Source: Juglans regia (taxonomy: Eukaryota; Streptophyta; Magnoliopsida; Fagales; Juglandaceae). From it: 64,000 nt of DNA. The DNA is taken from the NCBI RefSeq assembly GCF_001411555.2, contig NC_049912.1, positions 15,558,341 to 15,622,340 of the forward strand, given 5' to 3'. Numbering within the stretch: position 1 is the stretch's first letter; each line of letters starts with the position of its first letter. Shown one piece after another: positions 44,161-57,054 of this stretch. The position numbers and the translations under genes are program-made. The notes beneath the pieces were generated by a model. That model was not told where the DNA came from and made no database searches. It worked only from the letters and a program-made list of their open reading frames with translations.

Positions 44161-44958
44161 TGTTGATGTCGTGTTTCGCGGGCCTGGGCAACTTCACGTC
44201 TTCGGGATTCGAGTGATCACCTACACAATAACTGGGGGGGAGGGGACCTTGAGGTCCATTGATCCTCCGATGCTTAAGTCAGTAATGGTTATGGAGATGA
44301 TAAACAATAATGAAGATGAGAGTGTAAGGTGACAGTGATAGATTGACTGATTACCTTGTTCGTTGTTGGTAGTGTCCTATTTATAGTTACAGACCAAGTC
44401 CCCACCATAACGAGGTGTTGCATAGTAGGGGATAATATGCTTGTGCTGTTTGTTTACCGAGCTGCTTCTGGGTCGTCACCTTGCCGAGCTATGAAGGGTT
44501 CAGGCTTGCTGTTCATTGCTCGGGCCTTGGGACACATCGAATGCGGTGTGCTTTCTGTATTGGGCTACATTGAATGCGACATACTTTCTGCTCTGGGCCA
44601 TATTAAATGCGGCATGCTTTCTACTATGGGCCGTATTGAATGCGGCATGCTTTCTGCTCTAGGTTGAATTGAATGCGACATGCTTTCTGTCTCGGGTCCC
44701 TTCTATCTTACTAACACTCCCGCCTGGTGGTTGTATGCTATGTTCCTTCCTTCACAAGCCTCGCCTATGTCTTCTGTCCCTTCGACTTGACCCGACCCGA
44801 ATCTCCTGCTCGAGTCTTGATCCATGTATCACTTGTTTGACCCAAACCATGTGATATGGCTAGGCCTTGCCTCTGGCCCAACCCAACCCAGTCCATATAT
44901 CTGGTTTGTGACCTTGGGCCATTCTTTGGCACAATATAAGGGATTTTCTCCCTTCACA
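44161..44958 (-). repeat. 5' LTR of the Tat element (798 bp)
   Basis: Same TGTTGATGTCGTG and CTCCCTTCACA ends as the 3' LTR, but about 300 bp longer. The extra length includes a 33-bp tandem array (44530-44690) and about 150 bp after it (near 44700-44860) that I cannot match to the 3' LTR. Confidence 0.9.
44530..44690. repeat. 33-bp tandem array in the 5' LTR
   Basis: GAATGCGG-type anchors occur at 44539, 44572, 44605, 44638 and 44671, exactly 33 bp apart. The unit also contains CATGCTTTCT. The 3' LTR has a single related unit (ATTAAATGCGGCGTG near 31690). Confidence 0.88.
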
Positions 44959-45812
44959 ACTACTACCAAACTCCTATTATGATTTTCTAAAACGGCTAAA
45001 ACCGAGGGATTTTTACTAGCGCAAGAGGTGCACAAATCTACACGATACAACTACTCAACCATCAACTTTGGTTTGAATCTTGTTTTGACCGATGCAAGTG
45101 CTCCTCACATGGCACTAAAAGCCTCCACTACTCGACGCAAGTGCCTTTTTAGGAGCTCCCATGCTCTTCCCTCCACGACGTGGGCTTGGTGGTAGACATC
45201 TTTTGCCTTATAGAGTACACTTTTATAGCAATCAAACAAGTGGTGAGATTTTTGGCTTCACACTAGGAAATTTCTTTGGGGTATTTGTTGGGACTCCCCA
45301 TCCTCACTGTTGATACTACCTTTTAATTTAATTCAATTAATATCTTACTCATACAAAAATATAAAACTTAATGCATCCCATATTCTCTTTCCTGACCTTT
45401 GCTCCACAACCCCATAGCACCCTTGCATTCTGTTGATGCATGAGCCATATGTACTATCAGCTTTCATGCAACACACACTAATATAGTTGATGGTCGCCTT
45501 GTGATTGTCAAGCTTAGCTTAGTCCCTTCCTAATCTTTGACTACAAATTGCATGCGTCTAATTGCTTTTCTTTAGTTCTATATATAATATGTGCAACAAT
45601 TAGGATCCTTGCAGAGATTTGATTTATGCCCAAGTTTCCCCTGCTTACTTCTCATCTCCAATAGTTTCAACATTAAATTTCACAATATATCCCTACAATT
45701 AGCTCATGATGGAAAGTCATGTTATGGATCTTTTTTTATCCAGATTTAGCTCGTGTATCGAGTTCCAATCCAACAATTTTGAAGCTTTTTAATTATTATC
45801 AACTTGCCTAGG
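44959..45812. other. Intergenic stretch, nothing recognised
   Basis: Ordinary AT-rich sequence without recognised protein motif or repeat boundary. Confidence 0.5.
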
Positions 45813-45815
45813 ACC

Positions 45816-46640
45816 TTTTTTTTTAAGCAAGTAAGCATATCATAGATGAACTAAAGGATTACAAGATACAAGGTTTGATGGGGTGGGAGCCCCCTAAAAT
45901 CTTCCCAAAGCCTACAAATACGACACGAGAAAAAAAAAAACAAAGAGGGATCAGGGGCAAAGAATTTAGCTCCCATCCATTTCTTCCAACAGAAAGCCGC
46001 TTGAAGCAGTTTTTACATAGTCTGATAAATAGACTATAAAACTAAGGCTAGAAGCTTAGTGGAGAGTTGTGTACTGCATTTTGTTGGTCTGGACTATCTG
46101 AAGGAGACTTTTACAACCATTTTAACTTGATCATTGGTTAGAGAAAGTTGAAACATAGGATAGTAGCAAACAGAAACTGTGTCAAATTGCCGACAAAAGA
46201 TCGTCACTAGTTGTGGCAGGGCGTGCAGCTCACGCATCAAACTAGGAGTGAAAGTATAGGTTAGATCTAGAAGATCCAATGCCACTGGTCCCAAGGGTCC
46301 CAGCTCAGCCCACCCAAGGGTGCCGCACGTGGTGGCATCAAGCTCTCCAAGGCTTGGCGGCACGTGAGGTGTATGCGCTGCACTTTTGAACTATTTTCTT
46401 CTACCTTCTGATAGATCGGTGGCTGGAGAATTTGGTGGTGGGGCGCGTGTCGGTCGAAGGAGGCCGGAAGACAGCAGATCGGCACATTTCGGTGCTATGG
46501 ACGGAAAACTAATGAAAAACAAGGAAAGTAGAACAAGTCCGGTGAAGGGCTGACAGGGGGAGGGTGCATGGAGCCAAAGCCCCAACCCCCTCTAGCCAGT
46601 GAACGAAAAGAAATACCTGAGTGGTGGAGGGAGGTTTTTA
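45816..46640 (-). mobile_element. Poly(A) retroelement of unknown family, copy 2
   Basis: Same orientation and layout as 13970-14871: a T run at the left, AGCAAGTAAGCAT...AGATGAACTAA near the 3' end, GTTGGTCTGGACT in the middle and GTGAACGAAAAGA near the 5' end. The long open frame of copy 1 is not kept, so conservation is at DNA level only. No clear target duplication, so this copy looks older. Confidence 0.65.
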
Positions 46641-46950
46641 TCAGTCTTTTTTTTTTTCTTTACATGTTTATTTGGCTAGAATGTTGTTTCCGTAGTTTAA
46701 TTTTACATGTAGATATTATTTTGCTAGGAGCTTCTAATGCAAGATTTGTCCATGGAAAGTATTAAAATAATTTGATAATAAAAAATGGGTTGAGGCTTTA
46801 TGCTTGTATATGCTTTGTGTTAGAGCACATGAATAATGTGCATGCATCGTAGAAAAATAATTTGTGCGTTAATACCTCAAATGAAATCTATGCAGTTGTT
46901 CTATAAATTTTTACAACTTCTGCTACACGGATCTCATTTTGTTCTCCTTA

Positions 46951-47150
46951 GGCCTGGTTTGGATAACAAGTTGAGATGAAAGTAGAAAGTTGAATAAAAT
47001 ATTGTTAGAATATTATTTTTATTTTAAAATTTGAAAAGTTCACTTATTTATTGTATTTTATTTGAAAGTTTAGAAAAAATTATAATGATCAGATTAGATG
47101 AGATGAGATGAGATGAGTTGATATGATATGATTTCACTATCCAAACCAGA
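46951..47150. mobile_element. Tourist-like MITE, copy D
   Basis: A 200-bp element starts GGCCTGGTTTGGATAAC and ends TATCCAAACCAGA, an inverted repeat, with TTA at the left border. The interior carries GATGAGATGAGATGAGATGA and AT-rich words shared with copies A-C. Confidence 0.75.
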
Positions 47151-48600
47151 TAGTGGTCGAGTGCACCATGTAGCATAACATAGAGAGAATTCAAGTCCTC
47201 TTGTTTTTTTGGTTTACCTCAAATCGAGCCTCTCAAGTCCACTACAAATCCTAGTCTTGCCTTTAAGCATCATGAAGAAGCCTTAATGGCCAAATCAATT
47301 TCCAAACATAACGCTAGTTATAATGCCAACCATGATGGCCTTTGTAATATAGTGGTCATGTCTCCAGGTTCACATCTTTCAATGTGTCGTCAATTTTGTG
47401 CATACAAAGAAATAGGTTGTACTGCCAACATGCACACATGCCAAAAAACCATGTCGGAGCATGCACCAGACTCATTCAATCGCATTTGATCAAGCATTGT
47501 TATTCTTCTTGAGTTCAAAAACCTAATTACTATGTTTCACTATCTCTAAATCATTGTGATATATTCACAAACTTTTCCACTACAACTCTCACTTAGTAGT
47601 GCTAAAGTTAGTTGTCAATAAATAAAACCAATTATGCATTATTGAATCTTTCATTTGCCCTCATGTCACTCAACTTAGGTCCATTTTTTTTTTTTTAAAT
47701 ATCGTTTTAGACCATATTAGTCATAGCCATAAACATCATTCTAGAGAAGCAATCATTGTAACCTCCGTCTTATGACAAAGTCAAAGGTAGATAAGGACAT
47801 TAAAAATAGATAAGTGACTTACACAGTGAGGAAGTAAAGAAACATTCACTCACTTGCACGTTTGGTACTAATTAGTGCAAGTAGCAGGAGATAATGTTAC
47901 GGTAGATTTCTCTTTCTCAAAGAACTTAGCTATCTCCATATCAAACATTGTATAGATATTAGACATTGCCATTGCATCTAACCCAAGTCTCTCCCGTTGC
48001 TATCCTCCAGGGAGCTAAAGAGGGTCTCAAGTACTTGTTACAATTGAATAGGTTGCTATGAATTCGGTGTAATATGTTCTTAAAAAAAAAGATATTCAAG
48101 TGTTGATATGAATTATATCTAAAAGTTTTGATTGGCATTGATCATTGGAAAGTGAAGTACCTTACTTTTTCAATTGTGGTAGCATGCATGCATTATACAA
48201 CTACTCGATCTCTCCAAAATACTAAGAGAAGCCATTATAGATGACAGATGTTGAGATTCAATATATTGAAATGTAAAAGATTTATAGAAAATGTTACGAA
48301 AATGTGGTGAAATATTAGAAGAAATTTAACTTTCTAGCTAGCAAGAAATATTTGAAAAACATTACAAGCTGCTGGCCTCAACTAGGATACATGTGAGGAA
48401 GTGAAAGGCTCATGGGGCATCAAAACATATTTTGGTGAAAGCCATATCAGGGATGCCATCAATAATTGATCCCAACTTTTTCAAACATTAATGTGTAGAT
48501 CGAACACTATCGATACAAAGTGTCGATGGGATTTCTCAGTCGTGTGAGTAGCACCATCCTTTAAAAATTAAATTTGATAGAAGTTTTAGAAGTTGTGTAC
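47151..48600. other. Intergenic stretch, nothing recognised
   Basis: Low GC, a T run at 47680 and no recognised protein similarity. The stretch from about 48600 may already be the 5' UTR of the LINE. Confidence 0.5.
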
Positions 48601-49009
48601 AATACAACTCTTGAAAAGGCATATTTTAGGTGCTCTTTTCGGGGTTGTGTAACACCCCCTGGGGTAGAAGGATGAATAGACCATGGGATACAAAAGGAAA
48701 CTATGGCTCACATGGAAAGTGAAGGGGGTACTGAGGGCCAACAAAGTTTTGGGTTTTCTATGGGCAATCCAGTCCATGAAACACAGGCCCATCAACTTCC
48801 CAAACTCAGGCAAGGGAGACAGACACGCAGTACATGGAAAAAAGGAGCTAGAGCACAAGGTATTAGTTCGGTTTCCCAACTTGAAAGTTCAAGTAAGAAA
48901 TTGCTATAGAGGAAGATAATTGTTTCACCTTGAAATAATCTGGTACTAAAAAGGTGTAGAACCCTCTTAGAGTATCATGTGGCTGTTAGTGGTGATAACA
49001 TAGAGGAGA

Positions 49010-49800
49010 TTGAAAGGGAGAATAATAAAATTTTGGGATCGACAGAGGTTGTTTACCAACTCTGTCGGAATCAATGATTTTCTTAAGCTAGAATTCCCGT
49101 GGGCTTGGGAACCCATAGGGAAGCCCACAGGAATTCGTGTCCTTTGTAACTTAGTTAGAAAGGAAGCTTCCGAGGTCATATTCCTGCAAGAAACAAGACT
49201 TCATGCTAAAGTTATGGAGAAGTTGAAGTTTAGGATGGGTTTTGAAAATTGTTTGGCAGTGAGTAGTGAGGGAAGAAGTGGTGGCATTGCTCTTTTTTGG
49301 ATGAAGAACATTCAGGTTGATATACTGAATTTTTTTAAGTCTCATATACATGCTTAAGTTAAAGAGGAAGATGGAGAAGTGGAACCTTGGTTTCTTATTG
49401 GTCTGTATGATCAGCTTGATGCCAATAGGCGACATGAATCATGGGCTCTTATTAGATCTCTTAAAGTGCCAAGTGATAAAGGTTGGTTACTAATGGTGGA
49501 CTTTAATGAAATTCTGAGTAATAATGAAAAATGTGGAGGCAGGGACATATTAGATAGACAAATGCAGGCTTTTAGAGATGTTGTGGAGGAGTGTGAACTG
49601 AATGATTTGGGATTTAGTGGTAATCCTTTCACTTGGTGTAATAAGAGAGAGCCAGATCAATGTATTAGTGAGAGATTGGACATATTTTCTACAAATTCGA
49701 AATGACATTCTCTATCCTATGGCAGGTGTACTTCATGGAGTAGTTGTTCATTCTGATCATGTGCCTATTATATTGAAGATAGAAGATGATATGAAACAGA
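49010..49800 (+). pseudogene. LINE endonuclease domain relic
   Basis: Motifs in order: ASEVIFLQETRL (catalytic Glu), SGGIALFW, LLMVDFNEIL (usually GDFNE), NPFTWCNK and, in another frame, HSDHVPIIL (catalytic Asp-His). This APE-like enzyme would nick the target for target-primed reverse transcription. A stop at about 49357 and a frameshift near 49700 inactivate it. Confidence 0.9.
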
Positions 49801-50111
49801 AGACAAGGAGAAGACTGATTAGATTTGAGGCAATGTGGGTGGATCCAACAGATTGTAAAAAAGTAATTGAAAAGGCTTGGAAGGGTGCTACGAGTACCAA
49901 AGAGATGAGCACTGTGATGAGGGAAATTCAGAGATTTGGAGAGAAGCTAGAAGTGTGGAATAAGAGTAGTTTTGGTCATATGCAGAAGAATTTAAATAAG
50001 GCTAAGTTGCAGGTCCAATTACTCCATAATTCAGATCCATTGTGTCACAATAGGAAGGATCTTCAAGAAGCTAGAGCAAAGGTGCATAAGTGGTTATAAA
50101 GAGGGAAAATT

Positions 50112-51500
50112 ATGTGGAGGCAAAGATCAAAGGCATTATGTTTGGCAGAAGGGGACAAAAATACCAAGTTCTTTCACAACAAAGCTACACAAAGAAAGAA
50201 AAAGAACTTGATTAAAGGTGCTAGAGATTTAGAAGGGAGGTGGCAAGTGGAGGAAGGGAGGGATGCTGCAATTCTTGATTATTTCAAAACTCTCTTCAAG
50301 GCTTCTGATGAGACTGGTAATATGGAGTTCTTAGGAGGGCTTACTAGAAGACTTACTACAGTTATGCAAAAAAGACTTGATCTGGTGTTGACAGCAAAAG
50401 AGGTTGAAGTGGCTCTAAAAAGATGAATCCTACAAAGGCTCCAAGGCCTGATGGTATGACCCCTTTATTCTATAAAAAATACTGGTCTATAGTAGGAAAA
50501 GATGTTTCAGATGCAGTTTTACAAGCTCTTAACAGTGGTCGGTTTCCTTCTAAATTAAATCACACTTATATTACTTTGATTCCCAAAAAGAAGAAGCTTG
50601 AATTTGTTTATGATTATAGGCCAATAAGCCTTTGTAATGTTATTTACAAGTTTATTTCCAAGATACTTGCAAACAGACTCAAATGCATCTTCCCAGGCTT
50701 GATTTCCCCTTCACAAAGTGCTTTTGTGCCTGGAAGAATGATCACTGATAATGTTTTGGGGTTGCCTATGAGTTGGTCCATTTTTTGAGGAGAAAAGGAC
50801 ATGGGAAGAAAGGCTTCATGTCATTGAAGCTAAACATGAGTAAGGCATAGACATAATAGAGTGGGGCTTTCTTGAGACAGTGATGATTAAGATGGGGTTT
50901 GGAGAGAAATGGTTGAGGTTGGTGATGTAGTATGTAAAGTCTGTGTCCTTTTCAATATTGGTGAATGGTGAGCCTAAGGGACCGTTATATCCAACTTGAG
51001 GGTTGAGACAAGGGGATCCTATCTCCCCATACCTCTTTCTCTTATGCACTAGGGGTTTGATCTCACTCCTTAATCAAGTTGAGAGACAACCAGATTGATG
51101 GGATTCATATTTGTAAGGGAGCACCAAAGCTAAACCACTTATTATTTGCAGATGATAGTGTGCTATTTTGTAGAGCCAATTTGCATGACCAACTTGAATA
51201 TTCTTCATCAACTGGAGATTTATGAAAAAGCCTCTGGACAGAAAGTTAATCAAGATAAGACCATGGTGTTTAGCAAGAATGTTCCTACCAGTCAACAAGC
51301 ATAGATAATGCAATTTTAGGGAGTCCAACACTCTAGCAATATGACAAATACTTGAGACTTCCACCTATTGGTAGAGGGAAATACCAAGCATTTTCTAAAC
51401 TGAAGAACAAAGTGTGGAATAAACTCCAAGGTTGGAAGGAGAAGGTGTTATCTCAATGGGGTAAGGAAACTCTTATTAAGGTAGTGGCACTTTCTATCCC
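50112..51500 (+). pseudogene. LINE reverse transcriptase relic
   Basis: Motifs: GDKNTKFFHNKA, MNPTKAPRPDGMTPLFYKKY, YRPISLCNVIYKFISK and SQSAFVPGRMITDN are open at 50112-50788. Then, across frameshifts, [13 protein letters not shown] (about 51005) and LLFADDSVLFC (about 51140) follow, so the catalytic FADD is still readable. The stretch 50790-51120 is badly damaged. Confidence 0.9.
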
Positions 51501-52235
51501 AACTTAGACAATGAGCTACTTTAAAATTCCTGCTTCATTATGTTCTGAATTGTAAAGCATGATGGCTAAGTTTTGGTGAGGACGAAAGAAGGAAGAGAAT
51601 AAGATAAGGTGGGTAAGTTGGAAAAATATGTGTGAATCTAAATCAAATGGAGGAATGGGTTTTAAAAACTTACAGATTTTCAACTTGGCTCTCTTAGCAA
51701 AGCAGGGATGGAGGATTTTAAAATATGAGACTACACTATTACACAAAATGTTTAAGGGTGGGTATTTTCCAAATGCAAGCTTCAATGATTCTACATTAGG
51801 TGTAGCACCTTCTTATGCTTGGAGAGGCATATGGGAGGCCAAGAATAGTCTGTTGCAAGGGTGCAAATGGAGAGTGGGGGATGGGAAATCAAGCAATATC
51901 TAGTTAGGTTTTTGGCTGCCAAATCATAGATTGATGCCAGCTCCAGCTATTGTAACTACAACACATATGAATTCAACAGTGGCAACTTTGATTGATGAAA
52001 ATACAAACTGGTGGGATATTGAGAAAGTTAGAAGAATCTTACCACCTAGAGAGGCAACTGAGGTGCTCAATATGATGATGACTCCAGATAGTAGACCAAA
52101 TAGTCTTGTATGGGAGCATGAAAAGAGTGGGGCTTTTAGTGTGAAGAGTGCATATCGGTTTTTTCAATCCCTCGGCCATGTTAGGCAGACTGGTGAGGCG
52201 AAGAGCAGATAAAGGTATGGAAGGAAATAGGGAAA

Positions 52236-53131
52236 ATGAATCTACCAAATAGAGTGAAAGTGTTTGCTTGGAGGGTGTGCAAAAATGGACTCCTAACACT
52301 TCAAAATTTAAGGAACAGAAAGGTACTCGAGGAGACAAAGTGTCAATGGTGTAATGAGGAGGAGGAGGATATAAGCCATGCACTTGTTTATTGTCCCTTT
52401 ATCAAGGATTACTGGTATAACCATTTTAGTTTCTTAAAAGAAACTGATGTCAGGATGGACTTTGTTCAAATTGCATTAACTGTGCTGAGTAGAGGAAATA
52501 TTAGGGAGATAGAGAAGTTGTTTCTGATGGCTTGGGATATGTGGTATAGGAGAAACCAAAAACTTTATGAAGATAATGTTCTTTCACCTGAGCAGGTTGT
52601 TGATCATGCATTATCATTACATCAGGAGCATAAAACAAATGCAGAAGAACAGAAAAAAGGGATGAAAGCTTGTTGTTGTTGGTTGCCACCACCTACAGGG
52701 GTTCTGAAATTGAATATAGATGAAGCACTTTTCCATGATCAATACAGATTAGGTGTGGGGATGGTTTTAAGAGATGAACATGAGAAGGTTATTTTCTCTG
52801 CTAGCAAACCAGGACATGAAGTGTAGGATCCTATGAAAATTGAACTTATTGCTATTCTGCGAGGTTTACAGATGTGCATTCCCTTGGGTATAGCTGAGCT
52901 GCAAGTAGAGAGTGACTTCTTGTGGTGCAAGAATTGCCTAGAGATGGCACCTCAATGTCCCTATGGGGAAATTTGGCTTATGAGATCAAGAACATGATGC
53001 AAATGCTTCCTAAGTGTATTGTCCAACACAGACGGTGTATGGCAAATGAAGCTGCCCATAATTTGGCAAAATTTGTGTGGAATCTAGAGGATTTGATAAT
53101 TTGGTGGGATTCTTTTCCTGATTGTATTTAA
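52236..53131 (+). pseudogene. LINE zf-RVT and RNase H relic
   Basis: VKVFAWRVCKNGLLTLQNL and CQWCNEEEEDISHALVYC form the zf-RVT module (C..C...H...C). RNase H begins LKLNIDEALF (family NxDGA) and continues VGMVLRDEHEKVI; a stop near 52826 follows, then KIELIAILRGLQ and NEAAHNLAKF (the final catalytic part) in other frames. Confidence 0.88.
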
Positions 53132-53212
53132 AAAATTATTTGGTCTGATTCTATGATGTAATTTTTTTGATGATGAATAAAACAGTTTCCTTGTTATAAA
53201 AAAAGAAAAAGC

Positions 53213-56200
53213 AATATGAGGCCATATCATGAAATACAACCCTGCATGTCAATTTATGAACAGTGGAGAACAAATTAGCATTAAACACATTTTTTCCAAC
53301 TTAATTTACCCAAATAACTCAGACTTGTAGGCATATACCACTAAAGCACATACACAAAAAATTTGAACAAAAAAGAAAAATAAAGGAAAATCATACAAAG
53401 ACACCCACATAAAATTCAACTTTAAATCCATGCCAGCTTCAATCCTAAGAGGTTAAGACCCAAACAAGGAAGAACAAAACATCAATTAGAATTGAAAGCA
53501 AACCAAAATTAGGCAACTAGAAACATTGTGGAGCAAAATAACAGCATACCACCAAGCCAATGAGGAAGACGGAAGGGAGGCATCTTGCAATGATAGGTAC
53601 CTCAAAATCAGAGCTTGAAATGAGGCTAAAAATATAGGGAATTGAAGACCTTGCCTCTACTGCTTTTCCCACAATACCACGAGGAAGTTTGAATAGAAAA
53701 TTTGATGGAAAATCTTAATGATAGTTGTTAAGAAAGTAGTGACAATATTCTTAAATTTTAATGATCCAACAAAGAAGAGAAACTGATGTATTCCCTTTTT
53801 TCTTAACTCTATTGCATTAAGCACTCAAGCATAAATCCAACAGAGTAATTACAGTAGACTGCACACATCGTACTCGATAGCTGAGATGCTTTTGAAACAT
53901 CAATCAACCAACTCGATAGATGAGATGCTTTTGCAGCACAAACTATTATGAATCTCAGCACCACCACCCTTGGGTCCATCCTCACCATGCACTAGCAACC
54001 GAATACATCTTCACAACAAGTGGATTAAACAAATCCACCCAACTTAGAAACCATCTCTAATAAAAACCTACCCAAACAATACTCTTTTATTCCCTCTCAA
54101 GAAGTTATGCACATTTATCATTATCTCTCAAATATCCTTTTAGTTAATGCAAACATGAGCAACAAATCATCAAACAAGTAAAAAGAAGCAACTATAACAG
54201 ATATCATACTCCAAGAAGCACAAGTACACAAAGGAGGAGCGGATATCACGGCAAACAACCGAATTGATTATAAGAAACAAAGTGAGAAGATATAAAGCGG
54301 GTGAGATGACCTAGCCAATAGAAATCTTTGGCTCGTCTCGCATGATCCCATCCAAGGATGCAACGCCATACAACGACCGCAGAGTGGTTAACGGTAGATG
54401 CCGATACAATGAGATTTGTATGGGCACTTCATGGTTGTATATAGAATTACTCAAAAAAAAAAAAAGAGAGAGAGAGAGAGCTGAATTTTGAGGGGATCTT
54501 CTTGTGAAGGAGAAATAGGGGAAGATAGTGTTGACTGTTGGAGAGATGTGTAGAGTGTTGAGCTTCAAAATTTAGTCTAGCCAGCAAGTTTCTACTGCAT
54601 TTGTGACCAAACACGAGAAAGGAACAATTCAGATTACATCAAAGGAACAATTCAGATTACAAGTCACAATTATCCTTCCAAAATCAAGTCACAATTCCAC
54701 AAAACATCAAGTGACAATTCAGATTACAAGTGTGAAGTTTCCCTTCCAAAATCAAGTCACAATTCAGATTAACCTTTCAAAAATACAATCATCTTTCAAA
54801 AATCCTTCCATTTCAATCATATATATACAATCATATATATATATATAATTGTATGTATCCTACTAGTAAAAGTTACACTAATGATCATACTGTGAGGAAG
54901 CTCAATACATGACATTAAAGACAAAGGGAAGTTTGCCGTTGAAATTTTAACTTGATGTGAAAGGATGGCTTATTCTGGACAGGCATCCACAACAAAAGGC
55001 ATTGAAATTTAGATTAATACTCAACAACAAGTTGCTATCATCACACAAAATGTTGTCATCACACAAAATAAATAGCAAGCATCTAAATATACCCAACATT
55101 CAGAATAATCTAACTCAAGTTGCTGCCGTCTAACAAAATAACAAGCATCTAAACATACTCAATATCAAGTTACAATTCAGAAACCAATCAGCCCACAAAA
55201 AGTTAACCTTTCCAAAATACAATCATCCATTTAAAAAAAAAAAAAATCAGATCTCAATAGTGGCTACCCAAGGAAAGATGTTTAGTAATGTTGCAAAACC
55301 CATAATGAAATTAATTGAAAATGCCCGTGAAGAAACAAAGTTGAATGTAATGCTATCGACTGAATACAAAGCTCTAAGAAAATGAAATTAATTGAAAATG
55401 CCTGTGAACAAACAACGGAATGATTGAAAAAAAGGATTGAAAAAACAACATTTTGTTTCAAACAACTCAAACAATAGAAGGACTGAAATACATACATGGA
55501 GTGCAAAACTTCTTCACAGGCAAAAATACATACATAAGCATACAAATCTCTTATCAAAATTTCTCATACATGCATATAGGATTAATATATAAAGATGGGG
55601 AGAGAGTGAACTCATGGAGATAGATCACATTCGGAATGGAGAAACTCATAAATTTGAAGAAGATATGGGAGCTGTAACAGCTTGCCTGGAGGTGATGGAG
55701 GTCCGTACTCGTAGAAGAGCGAAGAAGAGAAGAAGAGAAGAAAAGAAGGGACCCCATACTCATAGGAACTTGAACTTCAGTGGAGGTTTAATTTCAAATG
55801 GACAAAGATGAAGTGCTTCCCATTCATGACAAAGGGAATGGATAGCCTGGCGAGAAAAGAAAAAGAAAAGAGAGGAAACGGAGGGAAGAAAGGGATTAAG
55901 GATTTCTGGAAATCGAGAAGAAAGGGAGATGAAGTGAAAATGGATTGGGGATTTCGAGGGGAGATGAATAAAGACAGAGGAAGTGAGGGATTTGGGGATT
56001 TTTGGGTGGAGAGGAAGAAAGGCAGTGAAAGGGATTTCGAGATTTCGGGGGAAGAGGAAGAAAACAGAGGAAAAGAAAGGGAAGAAGTAACGACATCACG
56101 GGCGAAATGAAATTATTTTCCAAATAAAATAATGCATTAGCCATAAACATGAAGTCTTCAAATTTGAAGATGAAGGGAAATGTATTGTAGCAAAAAGCTT

Positions 56201-56285
56201 GACATTTGAGCATATGGTGAATCCAATGCCAGGATTTTAAAGCTAAAATCATCAAATTTTAAAAATTGGATTCATTTGATGAGTC
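53213..56285. other. Intergenic stretch with minor repeats, no gene recognised
   Basis: AT-rich. It holds a short imperfect repeat of ACAATTCAGATTACA and AATCAAGTCACAAT words at 54620-54780, a (GA)n at 54464 and a purine-rich block at 55690-56090 that gives spurious open frames. At 56210-56300 the word TGAATCCAATGCCAG-like recurs. None of the open frames shows a family motif. Confidence 0.5.
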
Positions 56286-56960
56286 CAATGCCAGCACTCT
56301 TACATGTCTTCTTGAAGATTGGCATAGTGTGCATTATAAAATTCTTTCTTAATTTATTAATACTTTACTCTCGTCCATTCAAAGTTTGCTTCTAAAACTT
56401 GGCAACACTAAAGCTATACGAGATTTTCTTGCTAAATGCTATAGTTGTACTCATGATGCTTTTCTATCGTTTTAACTTGAGACCAATCTTTATCAAATGT
56501 ATCAGGAATCAGGATAGTCTGCTGCCAATATTCATACTCAAGTAAACAATATTTGAGAACATCTGTCTACTACTGATCCTTAATTGAAGTGCTATGAGGA
56601 TATTGAATTATTTGCAACATATCGTGGTCACTGCAAGTTTACTGATCCCCAACTGAAGTGTTATTAGGATATTGAATTGTTTGCGACATATCATAGTCAT
56701 CGCAAGTTTATGCATTTTATGATGGCTCCTCTTAAGGATTTTGAGCCCACTTGAGAATCTGTCCTGCATCGCACACTGCTTGCCTCTCTAGAAGTTGCTA
56801 TTGCTTAACTCATTTTTAAGGAAAGTCGACGCTCCAATATAAAGTTGCTAAATTTTGATTCTATTGTTGCTACTACCTCGTCACCTACTTTCAAACCTAC
56901 TTTTGGGAGTTCGTCTATACATCCACTTTGCAATCTTCTCCTAATACTTTCTTTTACCAA
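56286..56960 (+). pseudogene. Ty1/copia gag relic with internal duplication
   Basis: Frame-shifting translation gives NTKAIRDFLAKCYS, NLYQMYQESG, ANIHTQVNNI, KFMHFMMAPLKDFEP and SVLHRTLLASLEVA, collinear with UBN2-type copia gag. The segment LKCYEDIELFATY is present twice (about 56595 and 56660), a tandem duplication of about 66 bp. No pol part follows. Confidence 0.75.
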
Positions 56961-57054
56961 CTTCTTTTGTTGTTTTCGTATTATGTGCTATAAATAAGTT
57001 CTACTGGGTCCTTTGTAAGACTTTTACAATAATATTTTTCATAGCTCCATCTTA

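Larger units (their letters stand above)
31325..44958 (-). mobile_element. Ty3/gypsy retrotransposon, Tat lineage, with nested 5.5-kb insertion
   Basis: Minus-strand order from 44958: 5' LTR, primer-binding site, gag, protease, RT, RNase H, a second archaeal-type RNase H, integrase, two tandem arrays, 3' LTR. Integrase after RT makes it gypsy; the extra RNase H and the 3' tandem arrays are known marks of Tat-type elements. Without the insertion it would be about 8.1 kb. Flanks are AATAC (left) and ACTAC (right), a 5-bp duplication with one difference. Frameshifts and the insertion make it inactive. Confidence 0.93.
48640..53212 (+). mobile_element. Near full-length plant L1-type LINE, inactivated
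   Basis: ORF2 domains occur in order: endonuclease (49010-49800), linker (49800-50420), RT (50423-51300), linker (51400-52210), zf-RVT (52236-52430), RNase H (52680-53131). A 3' UTR with AATAAAACAG and a run of A ending at 53212 follows. Upstream 48700-48909 has open pieces that may be ORF1 remains. At least ten stops or frameshifts break ORF2. The 5' boundary is approximate; I found no target duplication. Confidence 0.92.

Noticed and set aside
54311..54568. An 85-codon minus-strand frame preceded by a (CT)n run, as in a plant 5' UTR
   Set aside because: Considered as a first exon, but no downstream exons with protein similarity could be found on the minus strand to 53.2 kb.
55614..56255. 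Open frames at 55614-56110 (+) and 56255-55896 (-)
   Set aside because: Purine-rich low-complexity DNA gives lysine/glutamate-rich and mirrored leucine/proline-rich readings; no start context or motif.
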